The notes beneath the pieces are model-generated. The model had not been told where the DNA came from. It saw only the letters and a program-made list of their open reading frames with translations, and did no database searches. Below, in pieces: positions 50,100-59,813 of a stretch of 64,000 nucleotides of DNA; position 1 is the stretch's first letter; every line of letters starts with the position of its first letter. Location: assembly GCA_023391875.1 (NCBI GenBank), contig JAEWAB010000004.1, forward strand, positions 558,001 through 622,000, written 5' to 3'. Position numbers and translations under genes: made by a program. Origin of the DNA: Bacillota bacterium. GTDB lineage: Bacteria; Bacillota; Clostridia; Oscillospirales; Ruminococcaceae.

Positions 50100-50462
50100 A
50101 TGGCAAATATTGAGCTTGCAACAACCGTCGTTTTCGTTGGTTTGGCAATTGTTTTTATCGCCCTTATCGGCTTAACAATTGTCTTTATGCTGTATGGCAA
50201 AGCGGTTAGCAGTTTTATGAAAAAAAACGATGATGGTTCCTCCCGCCCCGAACCGCCCAAACCCGCTTTACAGAAAGCCCCTGCGGCTCCCGCCGTTGAG
50301 CAGGGAATCGGTGACGATGTTATCGCAGCCATTGCGGCAGCGGTTGCCTGCATGATGGGTGACACCACCCCCGGTTATACGATCCGTTCTGTTAAACGCG
50401 CGGCCACATCCCGTAAGGTATGGCAGTCTGCCGGCATCATGCAGAATACACGCCCGTTTTAA
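50100..50462 (+). CDS. OadG family Na+-pumping decarboxylase gamma subunit
   Basis: 120 residues. One N-terminal membrane helix (ATTVVFVGLAIVFIALIGLT), a Pro/Ala-rich linker (about 50-65), then the family's C-terminal helix (DDVIAAIAAAVACM) and tail with VKRAATSRKVWQSAGIM. Gamma subunits join the membrane beta subunit to the soluble carboxyltransferase in oxaloacetate/methylmalonyl-CoA decarboxylases. AAGGAG lies 10 bases before ATG 50100. It pairs with the beta subunit gene 74 bases downstream. Confidence 0.85.
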   Translation: MANIELATTVVFVGLAIVFIALIGLTIVFMLYGKAVSSFMKKNDDGSSRPEPPKPALQKAPAAPAVEQGIGDDVIAAIAAAVACMMGDTTPGYTIRSVKRAATSRKVWQSAGIMQNTRPF

Positions 50463-50536
50463 ATTTGCTCTGGTCGTGCAGCTAGTGGGCTTTATGCTTT
50501 ATCTGGGCGGCTGCGGTATATGAAAGGATGAACTCG

Positions 50537-51691
50537 ATGTTTAACGCGTTTATACAAACCATCAGCGATATTTTAAGCAGTTCGGGCTTTCGTGCCTTAA
50601 CCCTCGAGAACGCTTTGATGCTTTTAATATCGTTTGTGTTAATCTATCTCGCGGTTGTGAAAAAGTTTGAACCGCTTCTTCTTTTACCCATCGCGTTTGG
50701 TATGCTGCTTGCAAACCTTCCGCTCGCAGGCCTCGACATTAAAACCGCGGAGGAGATTGCCGCGGGCGCGCCACTGGGCCTACTGGACTATCTATACAAG
50801 GGCGTTAAGCTCGGTATCTACCCGCCCCTTATCTTCCTTGGCATCGGTTGTATGACCGACTTCGGCCCCCTGATTGCAAGACCCAGCAGCTTTTTAATGG
50901 GTGCCGCCGCGCAGCTCGGTATCTTTGTTACCTTCTTTGGCGCCATCCTGCTGGGCTTCGCCCCCAACGAGGCCGGTTCTATCGGTATCATCGGCGGTGC
51001 GGACGGCCCGACGGCCATCTGGCTTACCACCAAGCTTGCCCCCGATTTGCTCGGTTCTATCGCCATTGCGGCTTATTCCTATATGGCGCTGGTGCCAATC
51101 ATACAGCCTCCGATTATGAAACTGCTCACCACCAAAAAAGAGCGCGCGGTTGTTATGCAGCAGCTTCGCCCTGTTTCCAAGGTGGAGAAGGTTATATTCC
51201 CGATTCTCGTCACGGTTGTCGTTGCGCTGCTGCTGCCTGACGCGGCTCCCCTAATCGGTATGCTGATGTTCGGCAACCTCTTAAAAGAAAGCGGCGTGGC
51301 TACCCGTCTGGTGGAAACCGCGTCCAACGCAATGATGAACATCATTACAATCTTCTTGGGCGTTACGGTAGGCGCTACCGCGAAGGCATCCACCTTCCTT
51401 TCTCCCGCTACCCTCAAGATTATCGTGCTGGGCCTGATTGCGTTCTGCATGGGTACCGCGGGCGGTGTATTGCTCGGCAAGCTCATGTATATTGTTACCA
51501 AGGGCAAGATTAACCCGCTGATTGGTTCCGCAGGCGTTTCCGCGGTTCCGATGGCTGCGCGCGTGTCGCAGAAGGTGGGGCAGGAGACCAACCCCGGCAA
51601 CTTCCTGCTGATGCATGCGATGGGGCCGAACGTGGCCGGTGTTATCGGCTCGGCGGTTGCCGCAGGCGTACTGTTGTACATCCTTAAATAG
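50537..51691 (+). CDS. oadB: Na+-translocating decarboxylase beta subunit
   Basis: 384 residues, about nine to eleven hydrophobic segments. Membrane subunit that decarboxylates carboxybiotin while exporting sodium. The hallmark [13 protein letters not shown] with the essential Asp is present (about residues 150-162), as are [16 protein letters not shown] and [15 protein letters not shown] near the end. ATG 50537 has AAAGGA 8 bases upstream; ATG 50528 overlaps that box. Neither the carboxyltransferase alpha subunit nor a biotin carrier is next to it, and a terminator follows, so these must be elsewhere. Confidence 0.95.
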   Translation: MFNAFIQTISDILSSSGFRALTLENALMLLISFVLIYLAVVKKFEPLLLLPIAFGMLLANLPLAGLDIKTAEEIAAGAPLGLLDYLYKGVKLGIYPPLIFLGIGCMTDFGPLIARPSSFLMGAAAQLGIFVTFFGAILLGFAPNEAGSIGIIGGADGPTAIWLTTKLAPDLLGSIAIAAYSYMALVPIIQPPIMKLLTTKKERAVVMQQLRPVSKVEKVIFPILVTVVVALLLPDAAPLIGMLMFGNLLKESGVATRLVETASNAMMNIITIFLGVTVGATAKASTFLSPATLKIIVLGLIAFCMGTAGGVLLGKLMYIVTKGKINPLIGSAGVSAVPMAARVSQKVGQETNPGNFLLMHAMGPNVAGVIGSAVAAGVLLYILK

Positions 51692-51710
51692 ACCCCTTAT
51701 GCGCTTATCA

Positions 51711-51740
51711 AGCCGCCTGTGTTTACAGGCGGCTGTTTTG
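51711..51740 (+). terminator. terminator of oadG-oadB
   Basis: AGCCGCCTGT (51711-51720) pairs with ACAGGCGGCT (51725-51734), followed by GTTTTG. Confidence 0.8.
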
Positions 51741-51764
51741 CATTTCGTAGAATCTTGCCGCACT

Positions 51765-51793
51765 TTGCAGTTGCGGGGCGGATGTGCTACAAT
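51765..51793 (+). promoter_or_regulatory. promoter of addBA
   Basis: TTGCAG (51765-51770), 17 bases, TACAAT (51788-51793); the GTG start follows 39 bases later. Confidence 0.65.
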
Positions 51794-51831
51794 AAATAGG
51801 ACAAATTTGGTGTGCAAGGGGGCAGGGCAGG

Positions 51832-54800
51832 GTGCTCAAGTTTATTCTGGGCCGCTCGGGCAGCGGCAAAACCCACCGCATACGACAGGAGATTGCGCAG
51901 GCGGTGCAAAGCGGTACATATCATAAGGTCTACCTGTTGGTACCCGAGCAGTTTTCGTTTGAAAGCGAGCGTGCGCTCTACGCTGAGCTGGGCGCGCAGA
52001 ACAGCATCAAGGTTGAGGTGGTAAGCTTTACCCGCCTCGCAAACCTTGTGTTCCGCGAGTACGGCGGCCTTGCCAAAAACTATGTGAGCGACGGTGCCCG
52101 CGCCATGCTCATGAGCCTTGCCTTAAACGAGCTGAAGGATAGCCTTACCGTATATAAAAAGCATTGCGCCAACCTTGCCTTTGTTTCGGGTATGGTGAAC
52201 GCCGTCACCGAGTTTAAAAACGCCGGCGTTACCCCACAGCGCCTGAGTGAAGCGTGCGGGCAGCTGCCTGAGGGTGCGCTCCAGGCCAAAGCAGGGGAGC
52301 TGGCCCTGATCTACGGCGCCTACGAGGCGCTGCTCGGCAAGGGCTATGCCGACCCGCTGGACGATCTGCCCGCCGCCAACCGCCTGCTTGCGGAAAATGA
52401 TTTCTTTAGCGGCTCCGCCGTGTTTATAGACGAGTTCAAGGGCTTTACTGCCGTTGAATTTGAAACCCTGCGGCATATGATAGCGGGCGCGCAGGCATGT
52501 ACCGTCTCCCTTTGTACCGACACGCTTACCGATACCGCCCACGGCCTCGGGCTGTTTTCCCCCGTTACGGAGGTTGCAGGCCGCCTGATGCGTATCGCGA
52601 AGGAACGTCAGGTGCCGGTCGCGCAGACGGAGCTTCTCACCGTCCCTCTGCGCTTTCACAGCAGTGGGATTACGGCGGTGGAGCGGGGCATCTTCGATTT
52701 TACCCCCGCCGCCTGTACCGAGGAACCGACAGACGTACAGGTATTTTCGGCGGCAACCCCCTACGAGGAGCTGGAGCTGGTATCCAGCGAGATCAAGCGT
52801 CTTGTGCTGCAAGAAGACCTGCGCTACCGTGATATTGTGGTGATTGGGCGCGACGTAAGCAGCTACAAAACGGTGCTCGAGTCGGTGCTGCCGCGGTACG
52901 ACATCCCTTACTTTTTCGATTTTACCGAGAGCATCGAGCGCAGCCCGCTCATTGCCTGTGTGCTTTATGCCGTCACTGCCGTGGCGAACCGGTTTGAGAG
53001 CGACAGCATCCTTGCCATGCTTAAAACCGGCCTTACGCGCTTTGATGTGTGTGAAATCGGGCAGCTTGAGGATTATGTATTTACGTGGGACATCAAGGGC
53101 CTTGCGTGGTGCGCCCCCTTCACCAACCACCCCCGCGGGTTTGTCAGCGGCCTTACCGAGGGGGACAGGCAGCTGCTGCAAACGCTTAACAGTATACGTA
53201 CGGAGATTATCCCGCCCATTGAAAAGCTTGCGGCTGCCATAAAATCGGCGGACGGCGAGACCTTTGCGAGGGCGGTGTACGATTACATCACCACTTCCGG
53301 CCTGCACGACCGTGTGCAGGAGCGGATGGCGGCGTGCAAAGAGCAGGGCGACTACAACGAGGCGCAGAGCATCGAGCGCGTGTGGGGCAGCCTGATGGAT
53401 ATCCTCGATACCTTCGCCTCGGTGCTGCACGGTACGGTGCTGGACGCCAAGCGCAGCCTTGAGCTGCTGCGCCTTGCCATCGGCACCTACGATATGGGCA
53501 ACATCCCGCAGACGCTCGACCAGGTGCTCATCGGCAGCGCCGACCGCATTCGCGCGGCCGCGCCGAAGGCGGCGTTTCTCATCGGCGCAAACGAAGGGGT
53601 GTTCCCGCTTATCCCCCAGAGCGGCGGGCTGTTCTCCGACAGCGAGCGCGAGGCGCTGGCGGCCCTCGGGCTGGAGCTTGCCGAGACCCAAACAAAAAAG
53701 ACCGTCGCCGAGCGCTTTATCGCCTACAAGGCGCTTACCTGCGCGTCGCACCGGCTTACGGTCACCTTCCCGCGCACCGGCGTAAAGGGGGAGGGCTTGT
53801 ACCCGTCGCAGATGGTGCGCCAGCTTACCGCCATCCTGCCCTGCCTTACGGTGCAGGATGCCGCCGCCCTGGAGCCGCAGCGGTTTATCTGGAACGAGAA
53901 AACCGCGCTCAAGGCCGCCGCGCAGCATGTGGGGGAGGATACCGCCCTTACCACCACGCTGCAAGAACTGCTAACAGCCTCCGGCACCGCCGCACCGCTT
54001 TATAACAGCCTTGTACAGGCGGGGCACAAGGTGCACTTCTCGGTGGATGACACGCGCACGGCGCAGGAACTGTTCGGCGAAAGCCTCACCCTTTCGCCCA
54101 CCGGCCTTGAAACCTACTACCGCTGCCGCTTTGCCTACTATTTAAAATACGGCATCCGCTTAAAAAAGCGCGAGCAGGCGAAGCTCTCGCCGCTCGAGGC
54201 GGGGTCGCTCATCCATTACGCGCTGCAGGAGCTGTTATCCCGCCACACCATACAGGAGCTTGCCGCCATGAAGGCGGCGCCGCTGCGCAAAGAGATCGAC
54301 GATATTTTAAACCATTACCTGCTTGAGAAGATGGGCGGCAGCGAGGGCAAGCCCGCGCGCTTTCAGTACCTGTATACCCGCCTTGCCGCCACGGTCGTTA
54401 AGCTTATTAAGCAGCTGATTACCGAGTTTACGCAAAGCGACTTTACCCCGGACGCGTTTGAGCTGCCGATTCAAAAAGACGGCGAGGTGCAACCCATCGA
54501 GCTTGTCACCCCCACGGGCGCGCGCGTCATGGTGGAGGGCACCATCGATAGGGTAGATATCATGACCAAAAACGGCAAGCGGTATGTGCGCGTCGTGGAT
54601 TATAAAACCGGGCATAAAAGCTTTAACCTCTCAGACGTTTATTACGGCTTAAACATGCAGATGCTGCTGTACCTGTTCACCGTCTGCCAGAACGGGCGCT
54701 ACGCGGGCGCCTACCCGGCGGGCGTACTCTACATGCCCGCGAAAAACCCCGTAGCCGATGTACCGCGCGAGGCGGACAGCGGCGAGGTGGAGGAAAAACA

Positions 54801-55218
54801 ATCTGCGGCACTGAAGATGAGCGGGCTATTACTGGAGGACGAGGACGCCATCGTGGGCATGGAAAAGGGCGGCGCGGGCATCTTTATCCCCGCGCGCTTT
54901 ACCGAGGGCACCGACGAGGATGGCAACCGCGTTTGGGCGCTCGATAAAAAATCGAAAGTGGCAAGCCTCGAAAATATGGGCAAGGTAAAGCGCCATATCG
55001 AAAAGCTGGTGCAGGATATGGCGAGCGCCCTGCACGAGGGGCAGATTGATGCCGTACCCGCGCAGGGCGGCGACTACGCTCCCTGCGATTATTGTGAGTT
55101 TTCGCATATCTGCGGGCACGAGCAGGGCGACGACGTGGTGAAGATCAAGGACATCCCCGAAGAGGAGATTTTTGTGAAAATGGAGGGAGCGGGCGGTGAG
55201 CAGAAACTGGACGAGTGA
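51832..55218 (+). CDS. addB: ATP-dependent helicase/nuclease subunit AddB
   Basis: 1128 residues. Partner of AddA in double-strand break resection. N-terminal ATP-binding loop GRSGSGKT (about residues 6-13), inactivated helicase-like middle that scans for Chi, and a C-terminal RecB-type nuclease (RVVDYKTGHKSF). The four iron-sulfur Cys are seen: one in YRCRFAYY and C-x2-C-x5-C in PCDYCEFSHICGH, the arrangement that staples the nuclease domain in Bacillus AddB. GTG start; its 3' end overlaps addA by 23 bases, indicating translational coupling. Confidence 0.96.
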   Translation: MLKFILGRSGSGKTHRIRQEIAQAVQSGTYHKVYLLVPEQFSFESERALYAELGAQNSIKVEVVSFTRLANLVFREYGGLAKNYVSDGARAMLMSLALNELKDSLTVYKKHCANLAFVSGMVNAVTEFKNAGVTPQRLSEACGQLPEGALQAKAGELALIYGAYEALLGKGYADPLDDLPAANRLLAENDFFSGSAVFIDEFKGFTAVEFETLRHMIAGAQACTVSLCTDTLTDTAHGLGLFSPVTEVAGRLMRIAKERQVPVAQTELLTVPLRFHSSGITAVERGIFDFTPAACTEEPTDVQVFSAATPYEELELVSSEIKRLVLQEDLRYRDIVVIGRDVSSYKTVLESVLPRYDIPYFFDFTESIERSPLIACVLYAVTAVANRFESDSILAMLKTGLTRFDVCEIGQLEDYVFTWDIKGLAWCAPFTNHPRGFVSGLTEGDRQLLQTLNSIRTEIIPPIEKLAAAIKSADGETFARAVYDYITTSGLHDRVQERMAACKEQGDYNEAQSIERVWGSLMDILDTFASVLHGTVLDAKRSLELLRLAIGTYDMGNIPQTLDQVLIGSADRIRAAAPKAAFLIGANEGVFPLIPQSGGLFSDSEREALAALGLELAETQTKKTVAERFIAYKALTCASHRLTVTFPRTGVKGEGLYPSQMVRQLTAILPCLTVQDAAALEPQRFIWNEKTALKAAAQHVGEDTALTTTLQELLTASGTAAPLYNSLVQAGHKVHFSVDDTRTAQELFGESLTLSPTGLETYYRCRFAYYLKYGIRLKKREQAKLSPLEAGSLIHYALQELLSRHTIQELAAMKAAPLRKEIDDILNHYLLEKMGGSEGKPARFQYLYTRLAATVVKLIKQLITEFTQSDFTPDAFELPIQKDGEVQPIELVTPTGARVMVEGTIDRVDIMTKNGKRYVRVVDYKTGHKSFNLSDVYYGLNMQMLLYLFTVCQNGRYAGAYPAGVLYMPAKNPVADVPREADSGEVEEKQSAALKMSGLLLEDEDAIVGMEKGGAGIFIPARFTEGTDEDGNRVWALDKKSKVASLENMGKVKRHIEKLVQDMASALHEGQIDAVPAQGGDYAPCDYCEFSHICGHEQGDDVVKIKDIPEEEIFVKMEGAGGEQKLDE

Positions 55219-58200
55219 GCAGCAGCAGGCCATAGAAGCGCGCGGCGGCAGCCTATTAATCTCCGCCGCCGCGGGCAGCGGCAAAACGGCGGTGCTGGTG
55301 GAGCGTGTAATCCGCCGTATCGCCGACCCCGTAAACCCCGTAGACGCCGATAAGCTTACGGTGGTTACCTTCTCCAACGCAGCCGCGGCCGAGATCCGCG
55401 AGCGGGTGGACTTGGCACTTTCCGCCCTGATCGCCGAGCGGCCGGACGATTACGGCCTGCGCCGCCAGCAGATGCTGCTTGCCAAGGCGCATATCTGTAC
55501 CATCCATTCGTTTTGCATGGATGTGATACGCCGCCATTTTCAGGAGCTTTCGGTCTCGCCGGACTTTCGCATCGGCGACGATAACGAGCTTGCGCTCTTG
55601 CGTGCCGAGTCCGCCGCCGAGGTGGTGGAGGAGTATTACGCAAGCGGCAGCGCGGCGTTTTTTTCGCTGGTGGAGATGGTAAGCTCGGGGCGGGACGATA
55701 AGCACCTGATGCAGACCATCGAGCGACTACATACCTTTGTGCGCTCCCACCCCTTCCCCGAGCACTGGCTGGATGAGAAACTTACACTCTATGAGCCCGG
55801 CATCCCCGTAAACACCTCGGTGTGGGGGCAGGTGGTTTTAGCTTATACACAGCAGGCGCTGGAACACTCTTTAAGGCTGCTTAAACAGGCACTGTCGGTT
55901 ATCCGTGAGGATACCGCCCTCAGCAAGGCGTATCTGACACGCTTTTCAGAGGACGCCGACTATGCCGAGAGACTGACGGAATACGCCCAAAACGGAGCAT
56001 GGGACGAGCTGTACGCCGCGCTGCGCGGCTACGAGTTCGGCACCCTCGGGCAGCTGCGCGGGTTTGACGATAAGGCGCTCAAGGAGCGCCTGCTCAGTAT
56101 CCGCAATAGCTTTAAGGCGGCGGTAAAATCATTGCGCGAGCGCCAGTTCTGCGCTACCGCAGAGCAGCACAGGGAGGATATGCTCGACCTGTTGCCCAAG
56201 ATTACCGTGCTGTTTGAGGTCGTAAAGGCCTATGGTGCTAGGTATGAGGAGAAAAAGCGCGAGCGCAACCTGCTCGATTTCACCGACCTGGAGCAGCTCG
56301 CCCTCCGGCTGCTCGTGCAAAAAGAGGACGGTAGCATGGTTCAAACCACCGTCGCGCAGGAGCTTGCGCAGGGGATCGAGGAGATCTTCATCGACGAGTA
56401 TCAGGACGTCAACGAGGTGCAGAACGAGATATTCAAGGCGGTTTCGCGGCAAGAGCAGAACCTGTTTATGGTAGGCGATGTCAAGCAGAGCATCTACCGC
56501 TTTCGGCAGGCCATGCCCGAGCTGTTTTTACACTACAAAGAGGTATTTGCGCCCTATGACGGCGTGCATTACCCCGCAAAGATCACCCTCGGCAGAAACT
56601 TTCGCTCTCGAGGCGGGGTCACTTCGGCGGTCAACTTTATCTTCACGCAGGTGATGAGCAAAAAGCTCGGGGAGATCGACTATGAGGGCGACGAGCTGCT
56701 CATCCCCGCGGCGGTGTACCCGCCCACCGACCGCCCGCAGGTACACCTGCATGTGGTGGACGCTTCCCAGCTGGAGGACGACGAGACCGCCTCGGTGCTG
56801 GAGGCCCGGCACATCGCACAGCAGATCGTCAAGCTGTTGAGCGAGGGCCTGATGGTTACCGAGGGCGGCAGCCAAAGGCGGGCGTCGTTCCGCGATATCG
56901 CCATTTTGCTGCGCTCGGTCAAGGATAAGGCGCAGGTGTACGCCAAAGAGCTTGTGGCCTGCGGCATCCCCGTTTACAGTGACGCGTCGGGCGATTACTT
57001 CAAGGCGAAAGAGGTCGCCGTTATGCTGTCGATGCTGCGCGCCATCGACAACCCGCTTTCGGATATCGACCTTGCCGCCGTTATGCTCTCGCCCATGTTT
57101 TCGTTTACCGCCACCGAGCTTTCCAAGATTCGTCTGGCAGACGCCCGCGCGCCGCTCTACCTTGCCGCAATACGCTATGCGAAAGGGAATGAAAAAACGG
57201 CGCGGTTCTTAGAGACACTGGCCGCTCTTCGCACCGGCGCCGTTTCGCTGTCGCCCGACCGGCTGATTGAAACCGTCTACACCCTCACGGGCTACGACCT
57301 GATGGTACTCGCCATGCAAAACGGGCAGAAGCGCCTTAATAACCTTCGCCTGCTCTCCGAATACGCGCGCGGTTTTGAGGCAAGCGGCTGCAAAACCCTT
57401 TCGAGCCTTGTGCGGCTGTTTAACCGCATGATGGAGCAGGGCCTTTCGCTTGGCGAGGCCCCCGCCTTTGCCGACACCGCCGATGTGGTGCGCATCATCA
57501 GCATGCACAAGTCCAAAGGTCTGGAGTTCCCCGTCTGCTTTGTAGCGGACTGCGCGAAGCAGTTTAACCGGCAGGATTTAAACGAGCCGAGCCTATTGCA
57601 TTCCGCCTTAGGCTTCTCCTGCAAGCGGCGGGAGCCGGAGGTGCTCAAGCAGTACACCACGGTGCCGCAGGAGGCGTTAAAGCTGGAGATTTCAAAGGGG
57701 ATGCTCTCGGAGGAGATGCGCATCCTATATGTAGCCCTCACCCGCGCAAAGGAATACCTTTTTATCACCGCCGCCGAGAAGAAGCTTGACAAAAAGCTCG
57801 CGAAGCTTGCCGAGAACATCGGCGGCGACGTAAAGATGAGCCCCTTCGCGGTGCAGAGTGCCCAGAGTTTTTCCGACTGGGTACTGTCCGCCGCCCTGCG
57901 CAAGAAGGAGGCTGCCTGCCTGCGTGAGCTTGCGGGGCTGGATGATACCTGCGTATTGCCCAACGAGGCCGAATGGGAGGTTCAGGTCATTACCCCAACT
58001 GCTCCCGATGCAGAAGAGCTTGAAATAACGGAAGAAGCTGCGCCTGTTGAGATTACAGCGGCTCCCGTGGATGAAGCCCTGCTTCGCAGCCTGCGCGAAA
58101 GGATGGAGAAGCGGTATGCCTATATACAGTCGGTAGAAATACCCACCAAGCTCGCGGTTTCGGATATTGCCAAGCAGTCGGCAAAGGCCGAGCTACGCGC

Positions 58201-58735
58201 CCCCGCCTTTACCTTTACGGGCGGGCTTACCCCCGCGCAGAAGGGCAGCGCCCTGCACAAGTTTATGCAGTTCGCCGACTATGCCCGCGCGGGCGCCGAC
58301 CTTGCCGCCGAGGTGGGGCGCATGCAGCGGCAGAGCTACCTTACCCCCGAGGAGGCCGCTGCGATCGACAAAAAAAAGCTCGCCGAGTTTTTCTCCGGCG
58401 CGCTTGCAGAAAGGATGTTTGCGTCCCCAAGGCTTATGCGTGAGCTTAAATTTATCTCGCAGCTGCCCGCTGGCGAGTACAACCCCACGGGCGGCAATGC
58501 GGATGAGGAGGATACCATCGTAATACAGGGCGTTGCCGACTGCATGTTTGAGGAGGATGGTGGTCTTGTGATTGTGGATTATAAAACCGACGCGGCAAAG
58601 AGCGCCGAGGAGCTTATTAAGCGCTATGCTTTGCAGCTCGATTATTATAAAAGGGCGCTCGAAAAAAGCCTTGCGCTGCCGGTAAAGGAGTGTATCCTCT
58701 ATTCTTTTGCGCTCGGCCGCTCCATTGCGCTGTGA
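55196..58735 (+). CDS. addA: ATP-dependent helicase/nuclease subunit AddA
   Basis: 1179 residues. UvrD/RecB-type helicase with C-terminal nuclease. Seen: SEQQQAIEARGG and Walker A AAAGSGKT (about 25-32), TFSNAAAAEIRERV, DEYQDVNEVQ (Walker B), GDVKQSIYRFRQA, MHKSKGLEFPV, YVALTRAKEYL and nuclease motif VIVDYKTD. GTG 55196 overlaps the end of addB. Its stop is only 2 bases from the stop of the convergent small gene. Confidence 0.96.
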   Translation: MSRNWTSEQQQAIEARGGSLLISAAAGSGKTAVLVERVIRRIADPVNPVDADKLTVVTFSNAAAAEIRERVDLALSALIAERPDDYGLRRQQMLLAKAHICTIHSFCMDVIRRHFQELSVSPDFRIGDDNELALLRAESAAEVVEEYYASGSAAFFSLVEMVSSGRDDKHLMQTIERLHTFVRSHPFPEHWLDEKLTLYEPGIPVNTSVWGQVVLAYTQQALEHSLRLLKQALSVIREDTALSKAYLTRFSEDADYAERLTEYAQNGAWDELYAALRGYEFGTLGQLRGFDDKALKERLLSIRNSFKAAVKSLRERQFCATAEQHREDMLDLLPKITVLFEVVKAYGARYEEKKRERNLLDFTDLEQLALRLLVQKEDGSMVQTTVAQELAQGIEEIFIDEYQDVNEVQNEIFKAVSRQEQNLFMVGDVKQSIYRFRQAMPELFLHYKEVFAPYDGVHYPAKITLGRNFRSRGGVTSAVNFIFTQVMSKKLGEIDYEGDELLIPAAVYPPTDRPQVHLHVVDASQLEDDETASVLEARHIAQQIVKLLSEGLMVTEGGSQRRASFRDIAILLRSVKDKAQVYAKELVACGIPVYSDASGDYFKAKEVAVMLSMLRAIDNPLSDIDLAAVMLSPMFSFTATELSKIRLADARAPLYLAAIRYAKGNEKTARFLETLAALRTGAVSLSPDRLIETVYTLTGYDLMVLAMQNGQKRLNNLRLLSEYARGFEASGCKTLSSLVRLFNRMMEQGLSLGEAPAFADTADVVRIISMHKSKGLEFPVCFVADCAKQFNRQDLNEPSLLHSALGFSCKRREPEVLKQYTTVPQEALKLEISKGMLSEEMRILYVALTRAKEYLFITAAEKKLDKKLAKLAENIGGDVKMSPFAVQSAQSFSDWVLSAALRKKEAACLRELAGLDDTCVLPNEAEWEVQVITPTAPDAEELEITEEAAPVEITAAPVDEALLRSLRERMEKRYAYIQSVEIPTKLAVSDIAKQSAKAELRAPAFTFTGGLTPAQKGSALHKFMQFADYARAGADLAAEVGRMQRQSYLTPEEAAAIDKKKLAEFFSGALAERMFASPRLMRELKFISQLPAGEYNPTGGNADEEDTIVIQGVADCMFEEDGGLVIVDYKTDAAKSAEELIKRYALQLDYYKRALEKSLALPVKECILYSFALGRSIAL

Positions 58736-58737
58736 GG

Positions 58738-58947
58738 TTACGCCACGGTAAAGCCGAGGGCCTCGATACAGTCGATGATGTCCTCGCGCGAGAGCTCCGC
58801 ACCGATGATGCTCACGGTGTTGCGCGCCTCGTTTACAATCACGCATTCCACCCCGCTTAAGGCGCCGATGGTATCGCGCAGCTGGGCACCTTCTTCGTCG
58901 GAGTTGATCTCGTAAAGATTTAGGACGATTTTATTTTCGTTCTCCAT
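58738..58947 (-). CDS. small HMA-like domain protein lacking the metal-binding cysteines
   Basis: 69 residues. The pattern VECVIVNEARNTVSIIGAE, followed by LSREDIIDCIEALGFTV, has the beta-alpha-beta-beta-alpha-beta rhythm of copper chaperone (HMA) domains. The loop that normally holds C-x2-C (after the first strand) reads YEINSDEEG, so it cannot bind Cu(I) in the usual way; the only cysteines are in the strand VECVIV and helix IIDCIE. Function unknown. AAGGAT precedes the ATG by 8 bases. It converges on addA. Confidence 0.72.
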   Translation of the reverse strand: MENENKIVLNLYEINSDEEGAQLRDTIGALSGVECVIVNEARNTVSIIGAELSREDIIDCIEALGFTVA

Positions 58948-59057
58948 AATATCAATCCTTTTTGTATTGTGATTACAGGAATCTCATTGTTATTTAGTGT
59001 TGCAGCGGTTTAAAGAATCATTCAAGCCAATTATTTCAGTTCTGTCGCTTGCAATGT

Positions 59058-59099
59058 GTTATCGTATATGATAACATTATTGTAGTATAATAATGTTAT
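59058..59099 (+). promoter_or_regulatory. palindromic promoter-operator of the toxin-antitoxin pair
   Basis: GTTATC-GTATAT-GATAAC (59058-59075) overlaps a second inverted repeat, ATAACATTATT (59071-59081)/AATAATGTTAT (59089-59099). A TATAAT -10 box (59086-59091) lies inside the latter. Overlapping dyads over the promoter are what autorepressing XRE antitoxins bind; no clear -35. Confidence 0.6.
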
Positions 59100-59111
59100 T
59101 AAGGATGCTGT

Positions 59112-59474
59112 ATGAATTGGGATGTTGAATTTTATAAAAAAGAGAATGGCGATGTACCAATTCTGGAATTCTTACTGTCCCTTACCCCCAAAATGCGGGC
59201 AAAAGCTTACAGTGAAATTGAACTACTGAAAAAGCATGGGTTAGACTTACGTGAACCTTATGTAAAGGCAATAAAAGGTGATCATTACAAAGGTATATTT
59301 GAGCTTAGAATAAAGTTTGCTTCTGACATATCCCGCATATTCTACTTTGCTTACAGTAACAATACCTTTGTCTTATTATCAGGGTTTATCAAAAAGACAA
59401 ACGAAACGCCGCGCCACGAATTGGAACGAGCAAAACGGTACAAAGAAGATTATGAAAGAAGGTGTATGGAATGA
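59112..59474 (+). CDS. higB: HigB/Gp49-like toxin (RelE/ParE superfamily)
   Basis: 120 residues. Phage-derived Gp49-like/HigB type: WDVEFYKKENGDVPILEFL at the start, then IKGDHYKGIFELRIKF and SRIFYFAYSNNTFVLLSGF, and the family tail FIKKTNETPRHELERAKR. RelE-like members cut mRNA on the ribosome; here this is inferred. AAGGA lies 6 bases before ATG 59112. AT content is well above the neighbouring genes, suggesting acquisition. The stop overlaps the antitoxin start (ATGA), and toxin-first order is typical of HigBA. Confidence 0.9.
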   Translation: MNWDVEFYKKENGDVPILEFLLSLTPKMRAKAYSEIELLKKHGLDLREPYVKAIKGDHYKGIFELRIKFASDISRIFYFAYSNNTFVLLSGFIKKTNETPRHELERAKRYKEDYERRCME

Positions 59475-59755
59475 GCAAGGCAGGCGCTAAATTCTCAGAA
59501 ATAAAGGAACAACTCATGAAGGATAAAGAGTTTCTCGCAGAATACGAAAAGTTAAAGCCCCGCTACGAGGTAATTTCTCAGGTTATCAAAGCCAGAGCCG
59601 AACAAAACCTTACCCAAAAAGAGCTGGCTGAGCTTGTCGGTACGCAAAAGTCCAATATTAGCAGGCTTGAGAGCGGCAGCTATAATCCTTCCCTTGATTT
59701 TTTAACAAAGGTAGCAAAGTCGCTGGGCAAAGAGATTCATATCGAAATACGCTAA
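59471..59755 (+). CDS. higA: XRE-type antitoxin
   Basis: 94 residues. N-terminal helix-rich segment (about 1-35; FSEIKEQLMKDKEFLAEYEK), then a classical HTH_3 domain: RAEQNLTQKELAELVGTQKS, NISRLESGSYNPSLDFLTKV. It should neutralise the HigB-like toxin and repress the pair through the palindromes upstream. ATG 59471 shares ATGA with the toxin stop. Confidence 0.92.
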   Translation: MSKAGAKFSEIKEQLMKDKEFLAEYEKLKPRYEVISQVIKARAEQNLTQKELAELVGTQKSNISRLESGSYNPSLDFLTKVAKSLGKEIHIEIR

Positions 59756-59813
59756 TGTCTCAGGGCTTTTAATCATAGGATTTACAAAGTTCAAAATTTA
59801 CAGCAACTATCCC

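Noticed and set aside
52123..53964. 613-residue open frame on the minus strand within addB
   Set aside because: Antisense shadow of addB; no ribosome binding site or domain, and addB motifs are intact in the opposite direction.
59112..59755. Toxin-antitoxin pair as part of a larger mobile or defence island
   Set aside because: Directly flanked by housekeeping genes (addA and the cysteine-less HMA gene on one side, infC operon on the other) with no other foreign genes.
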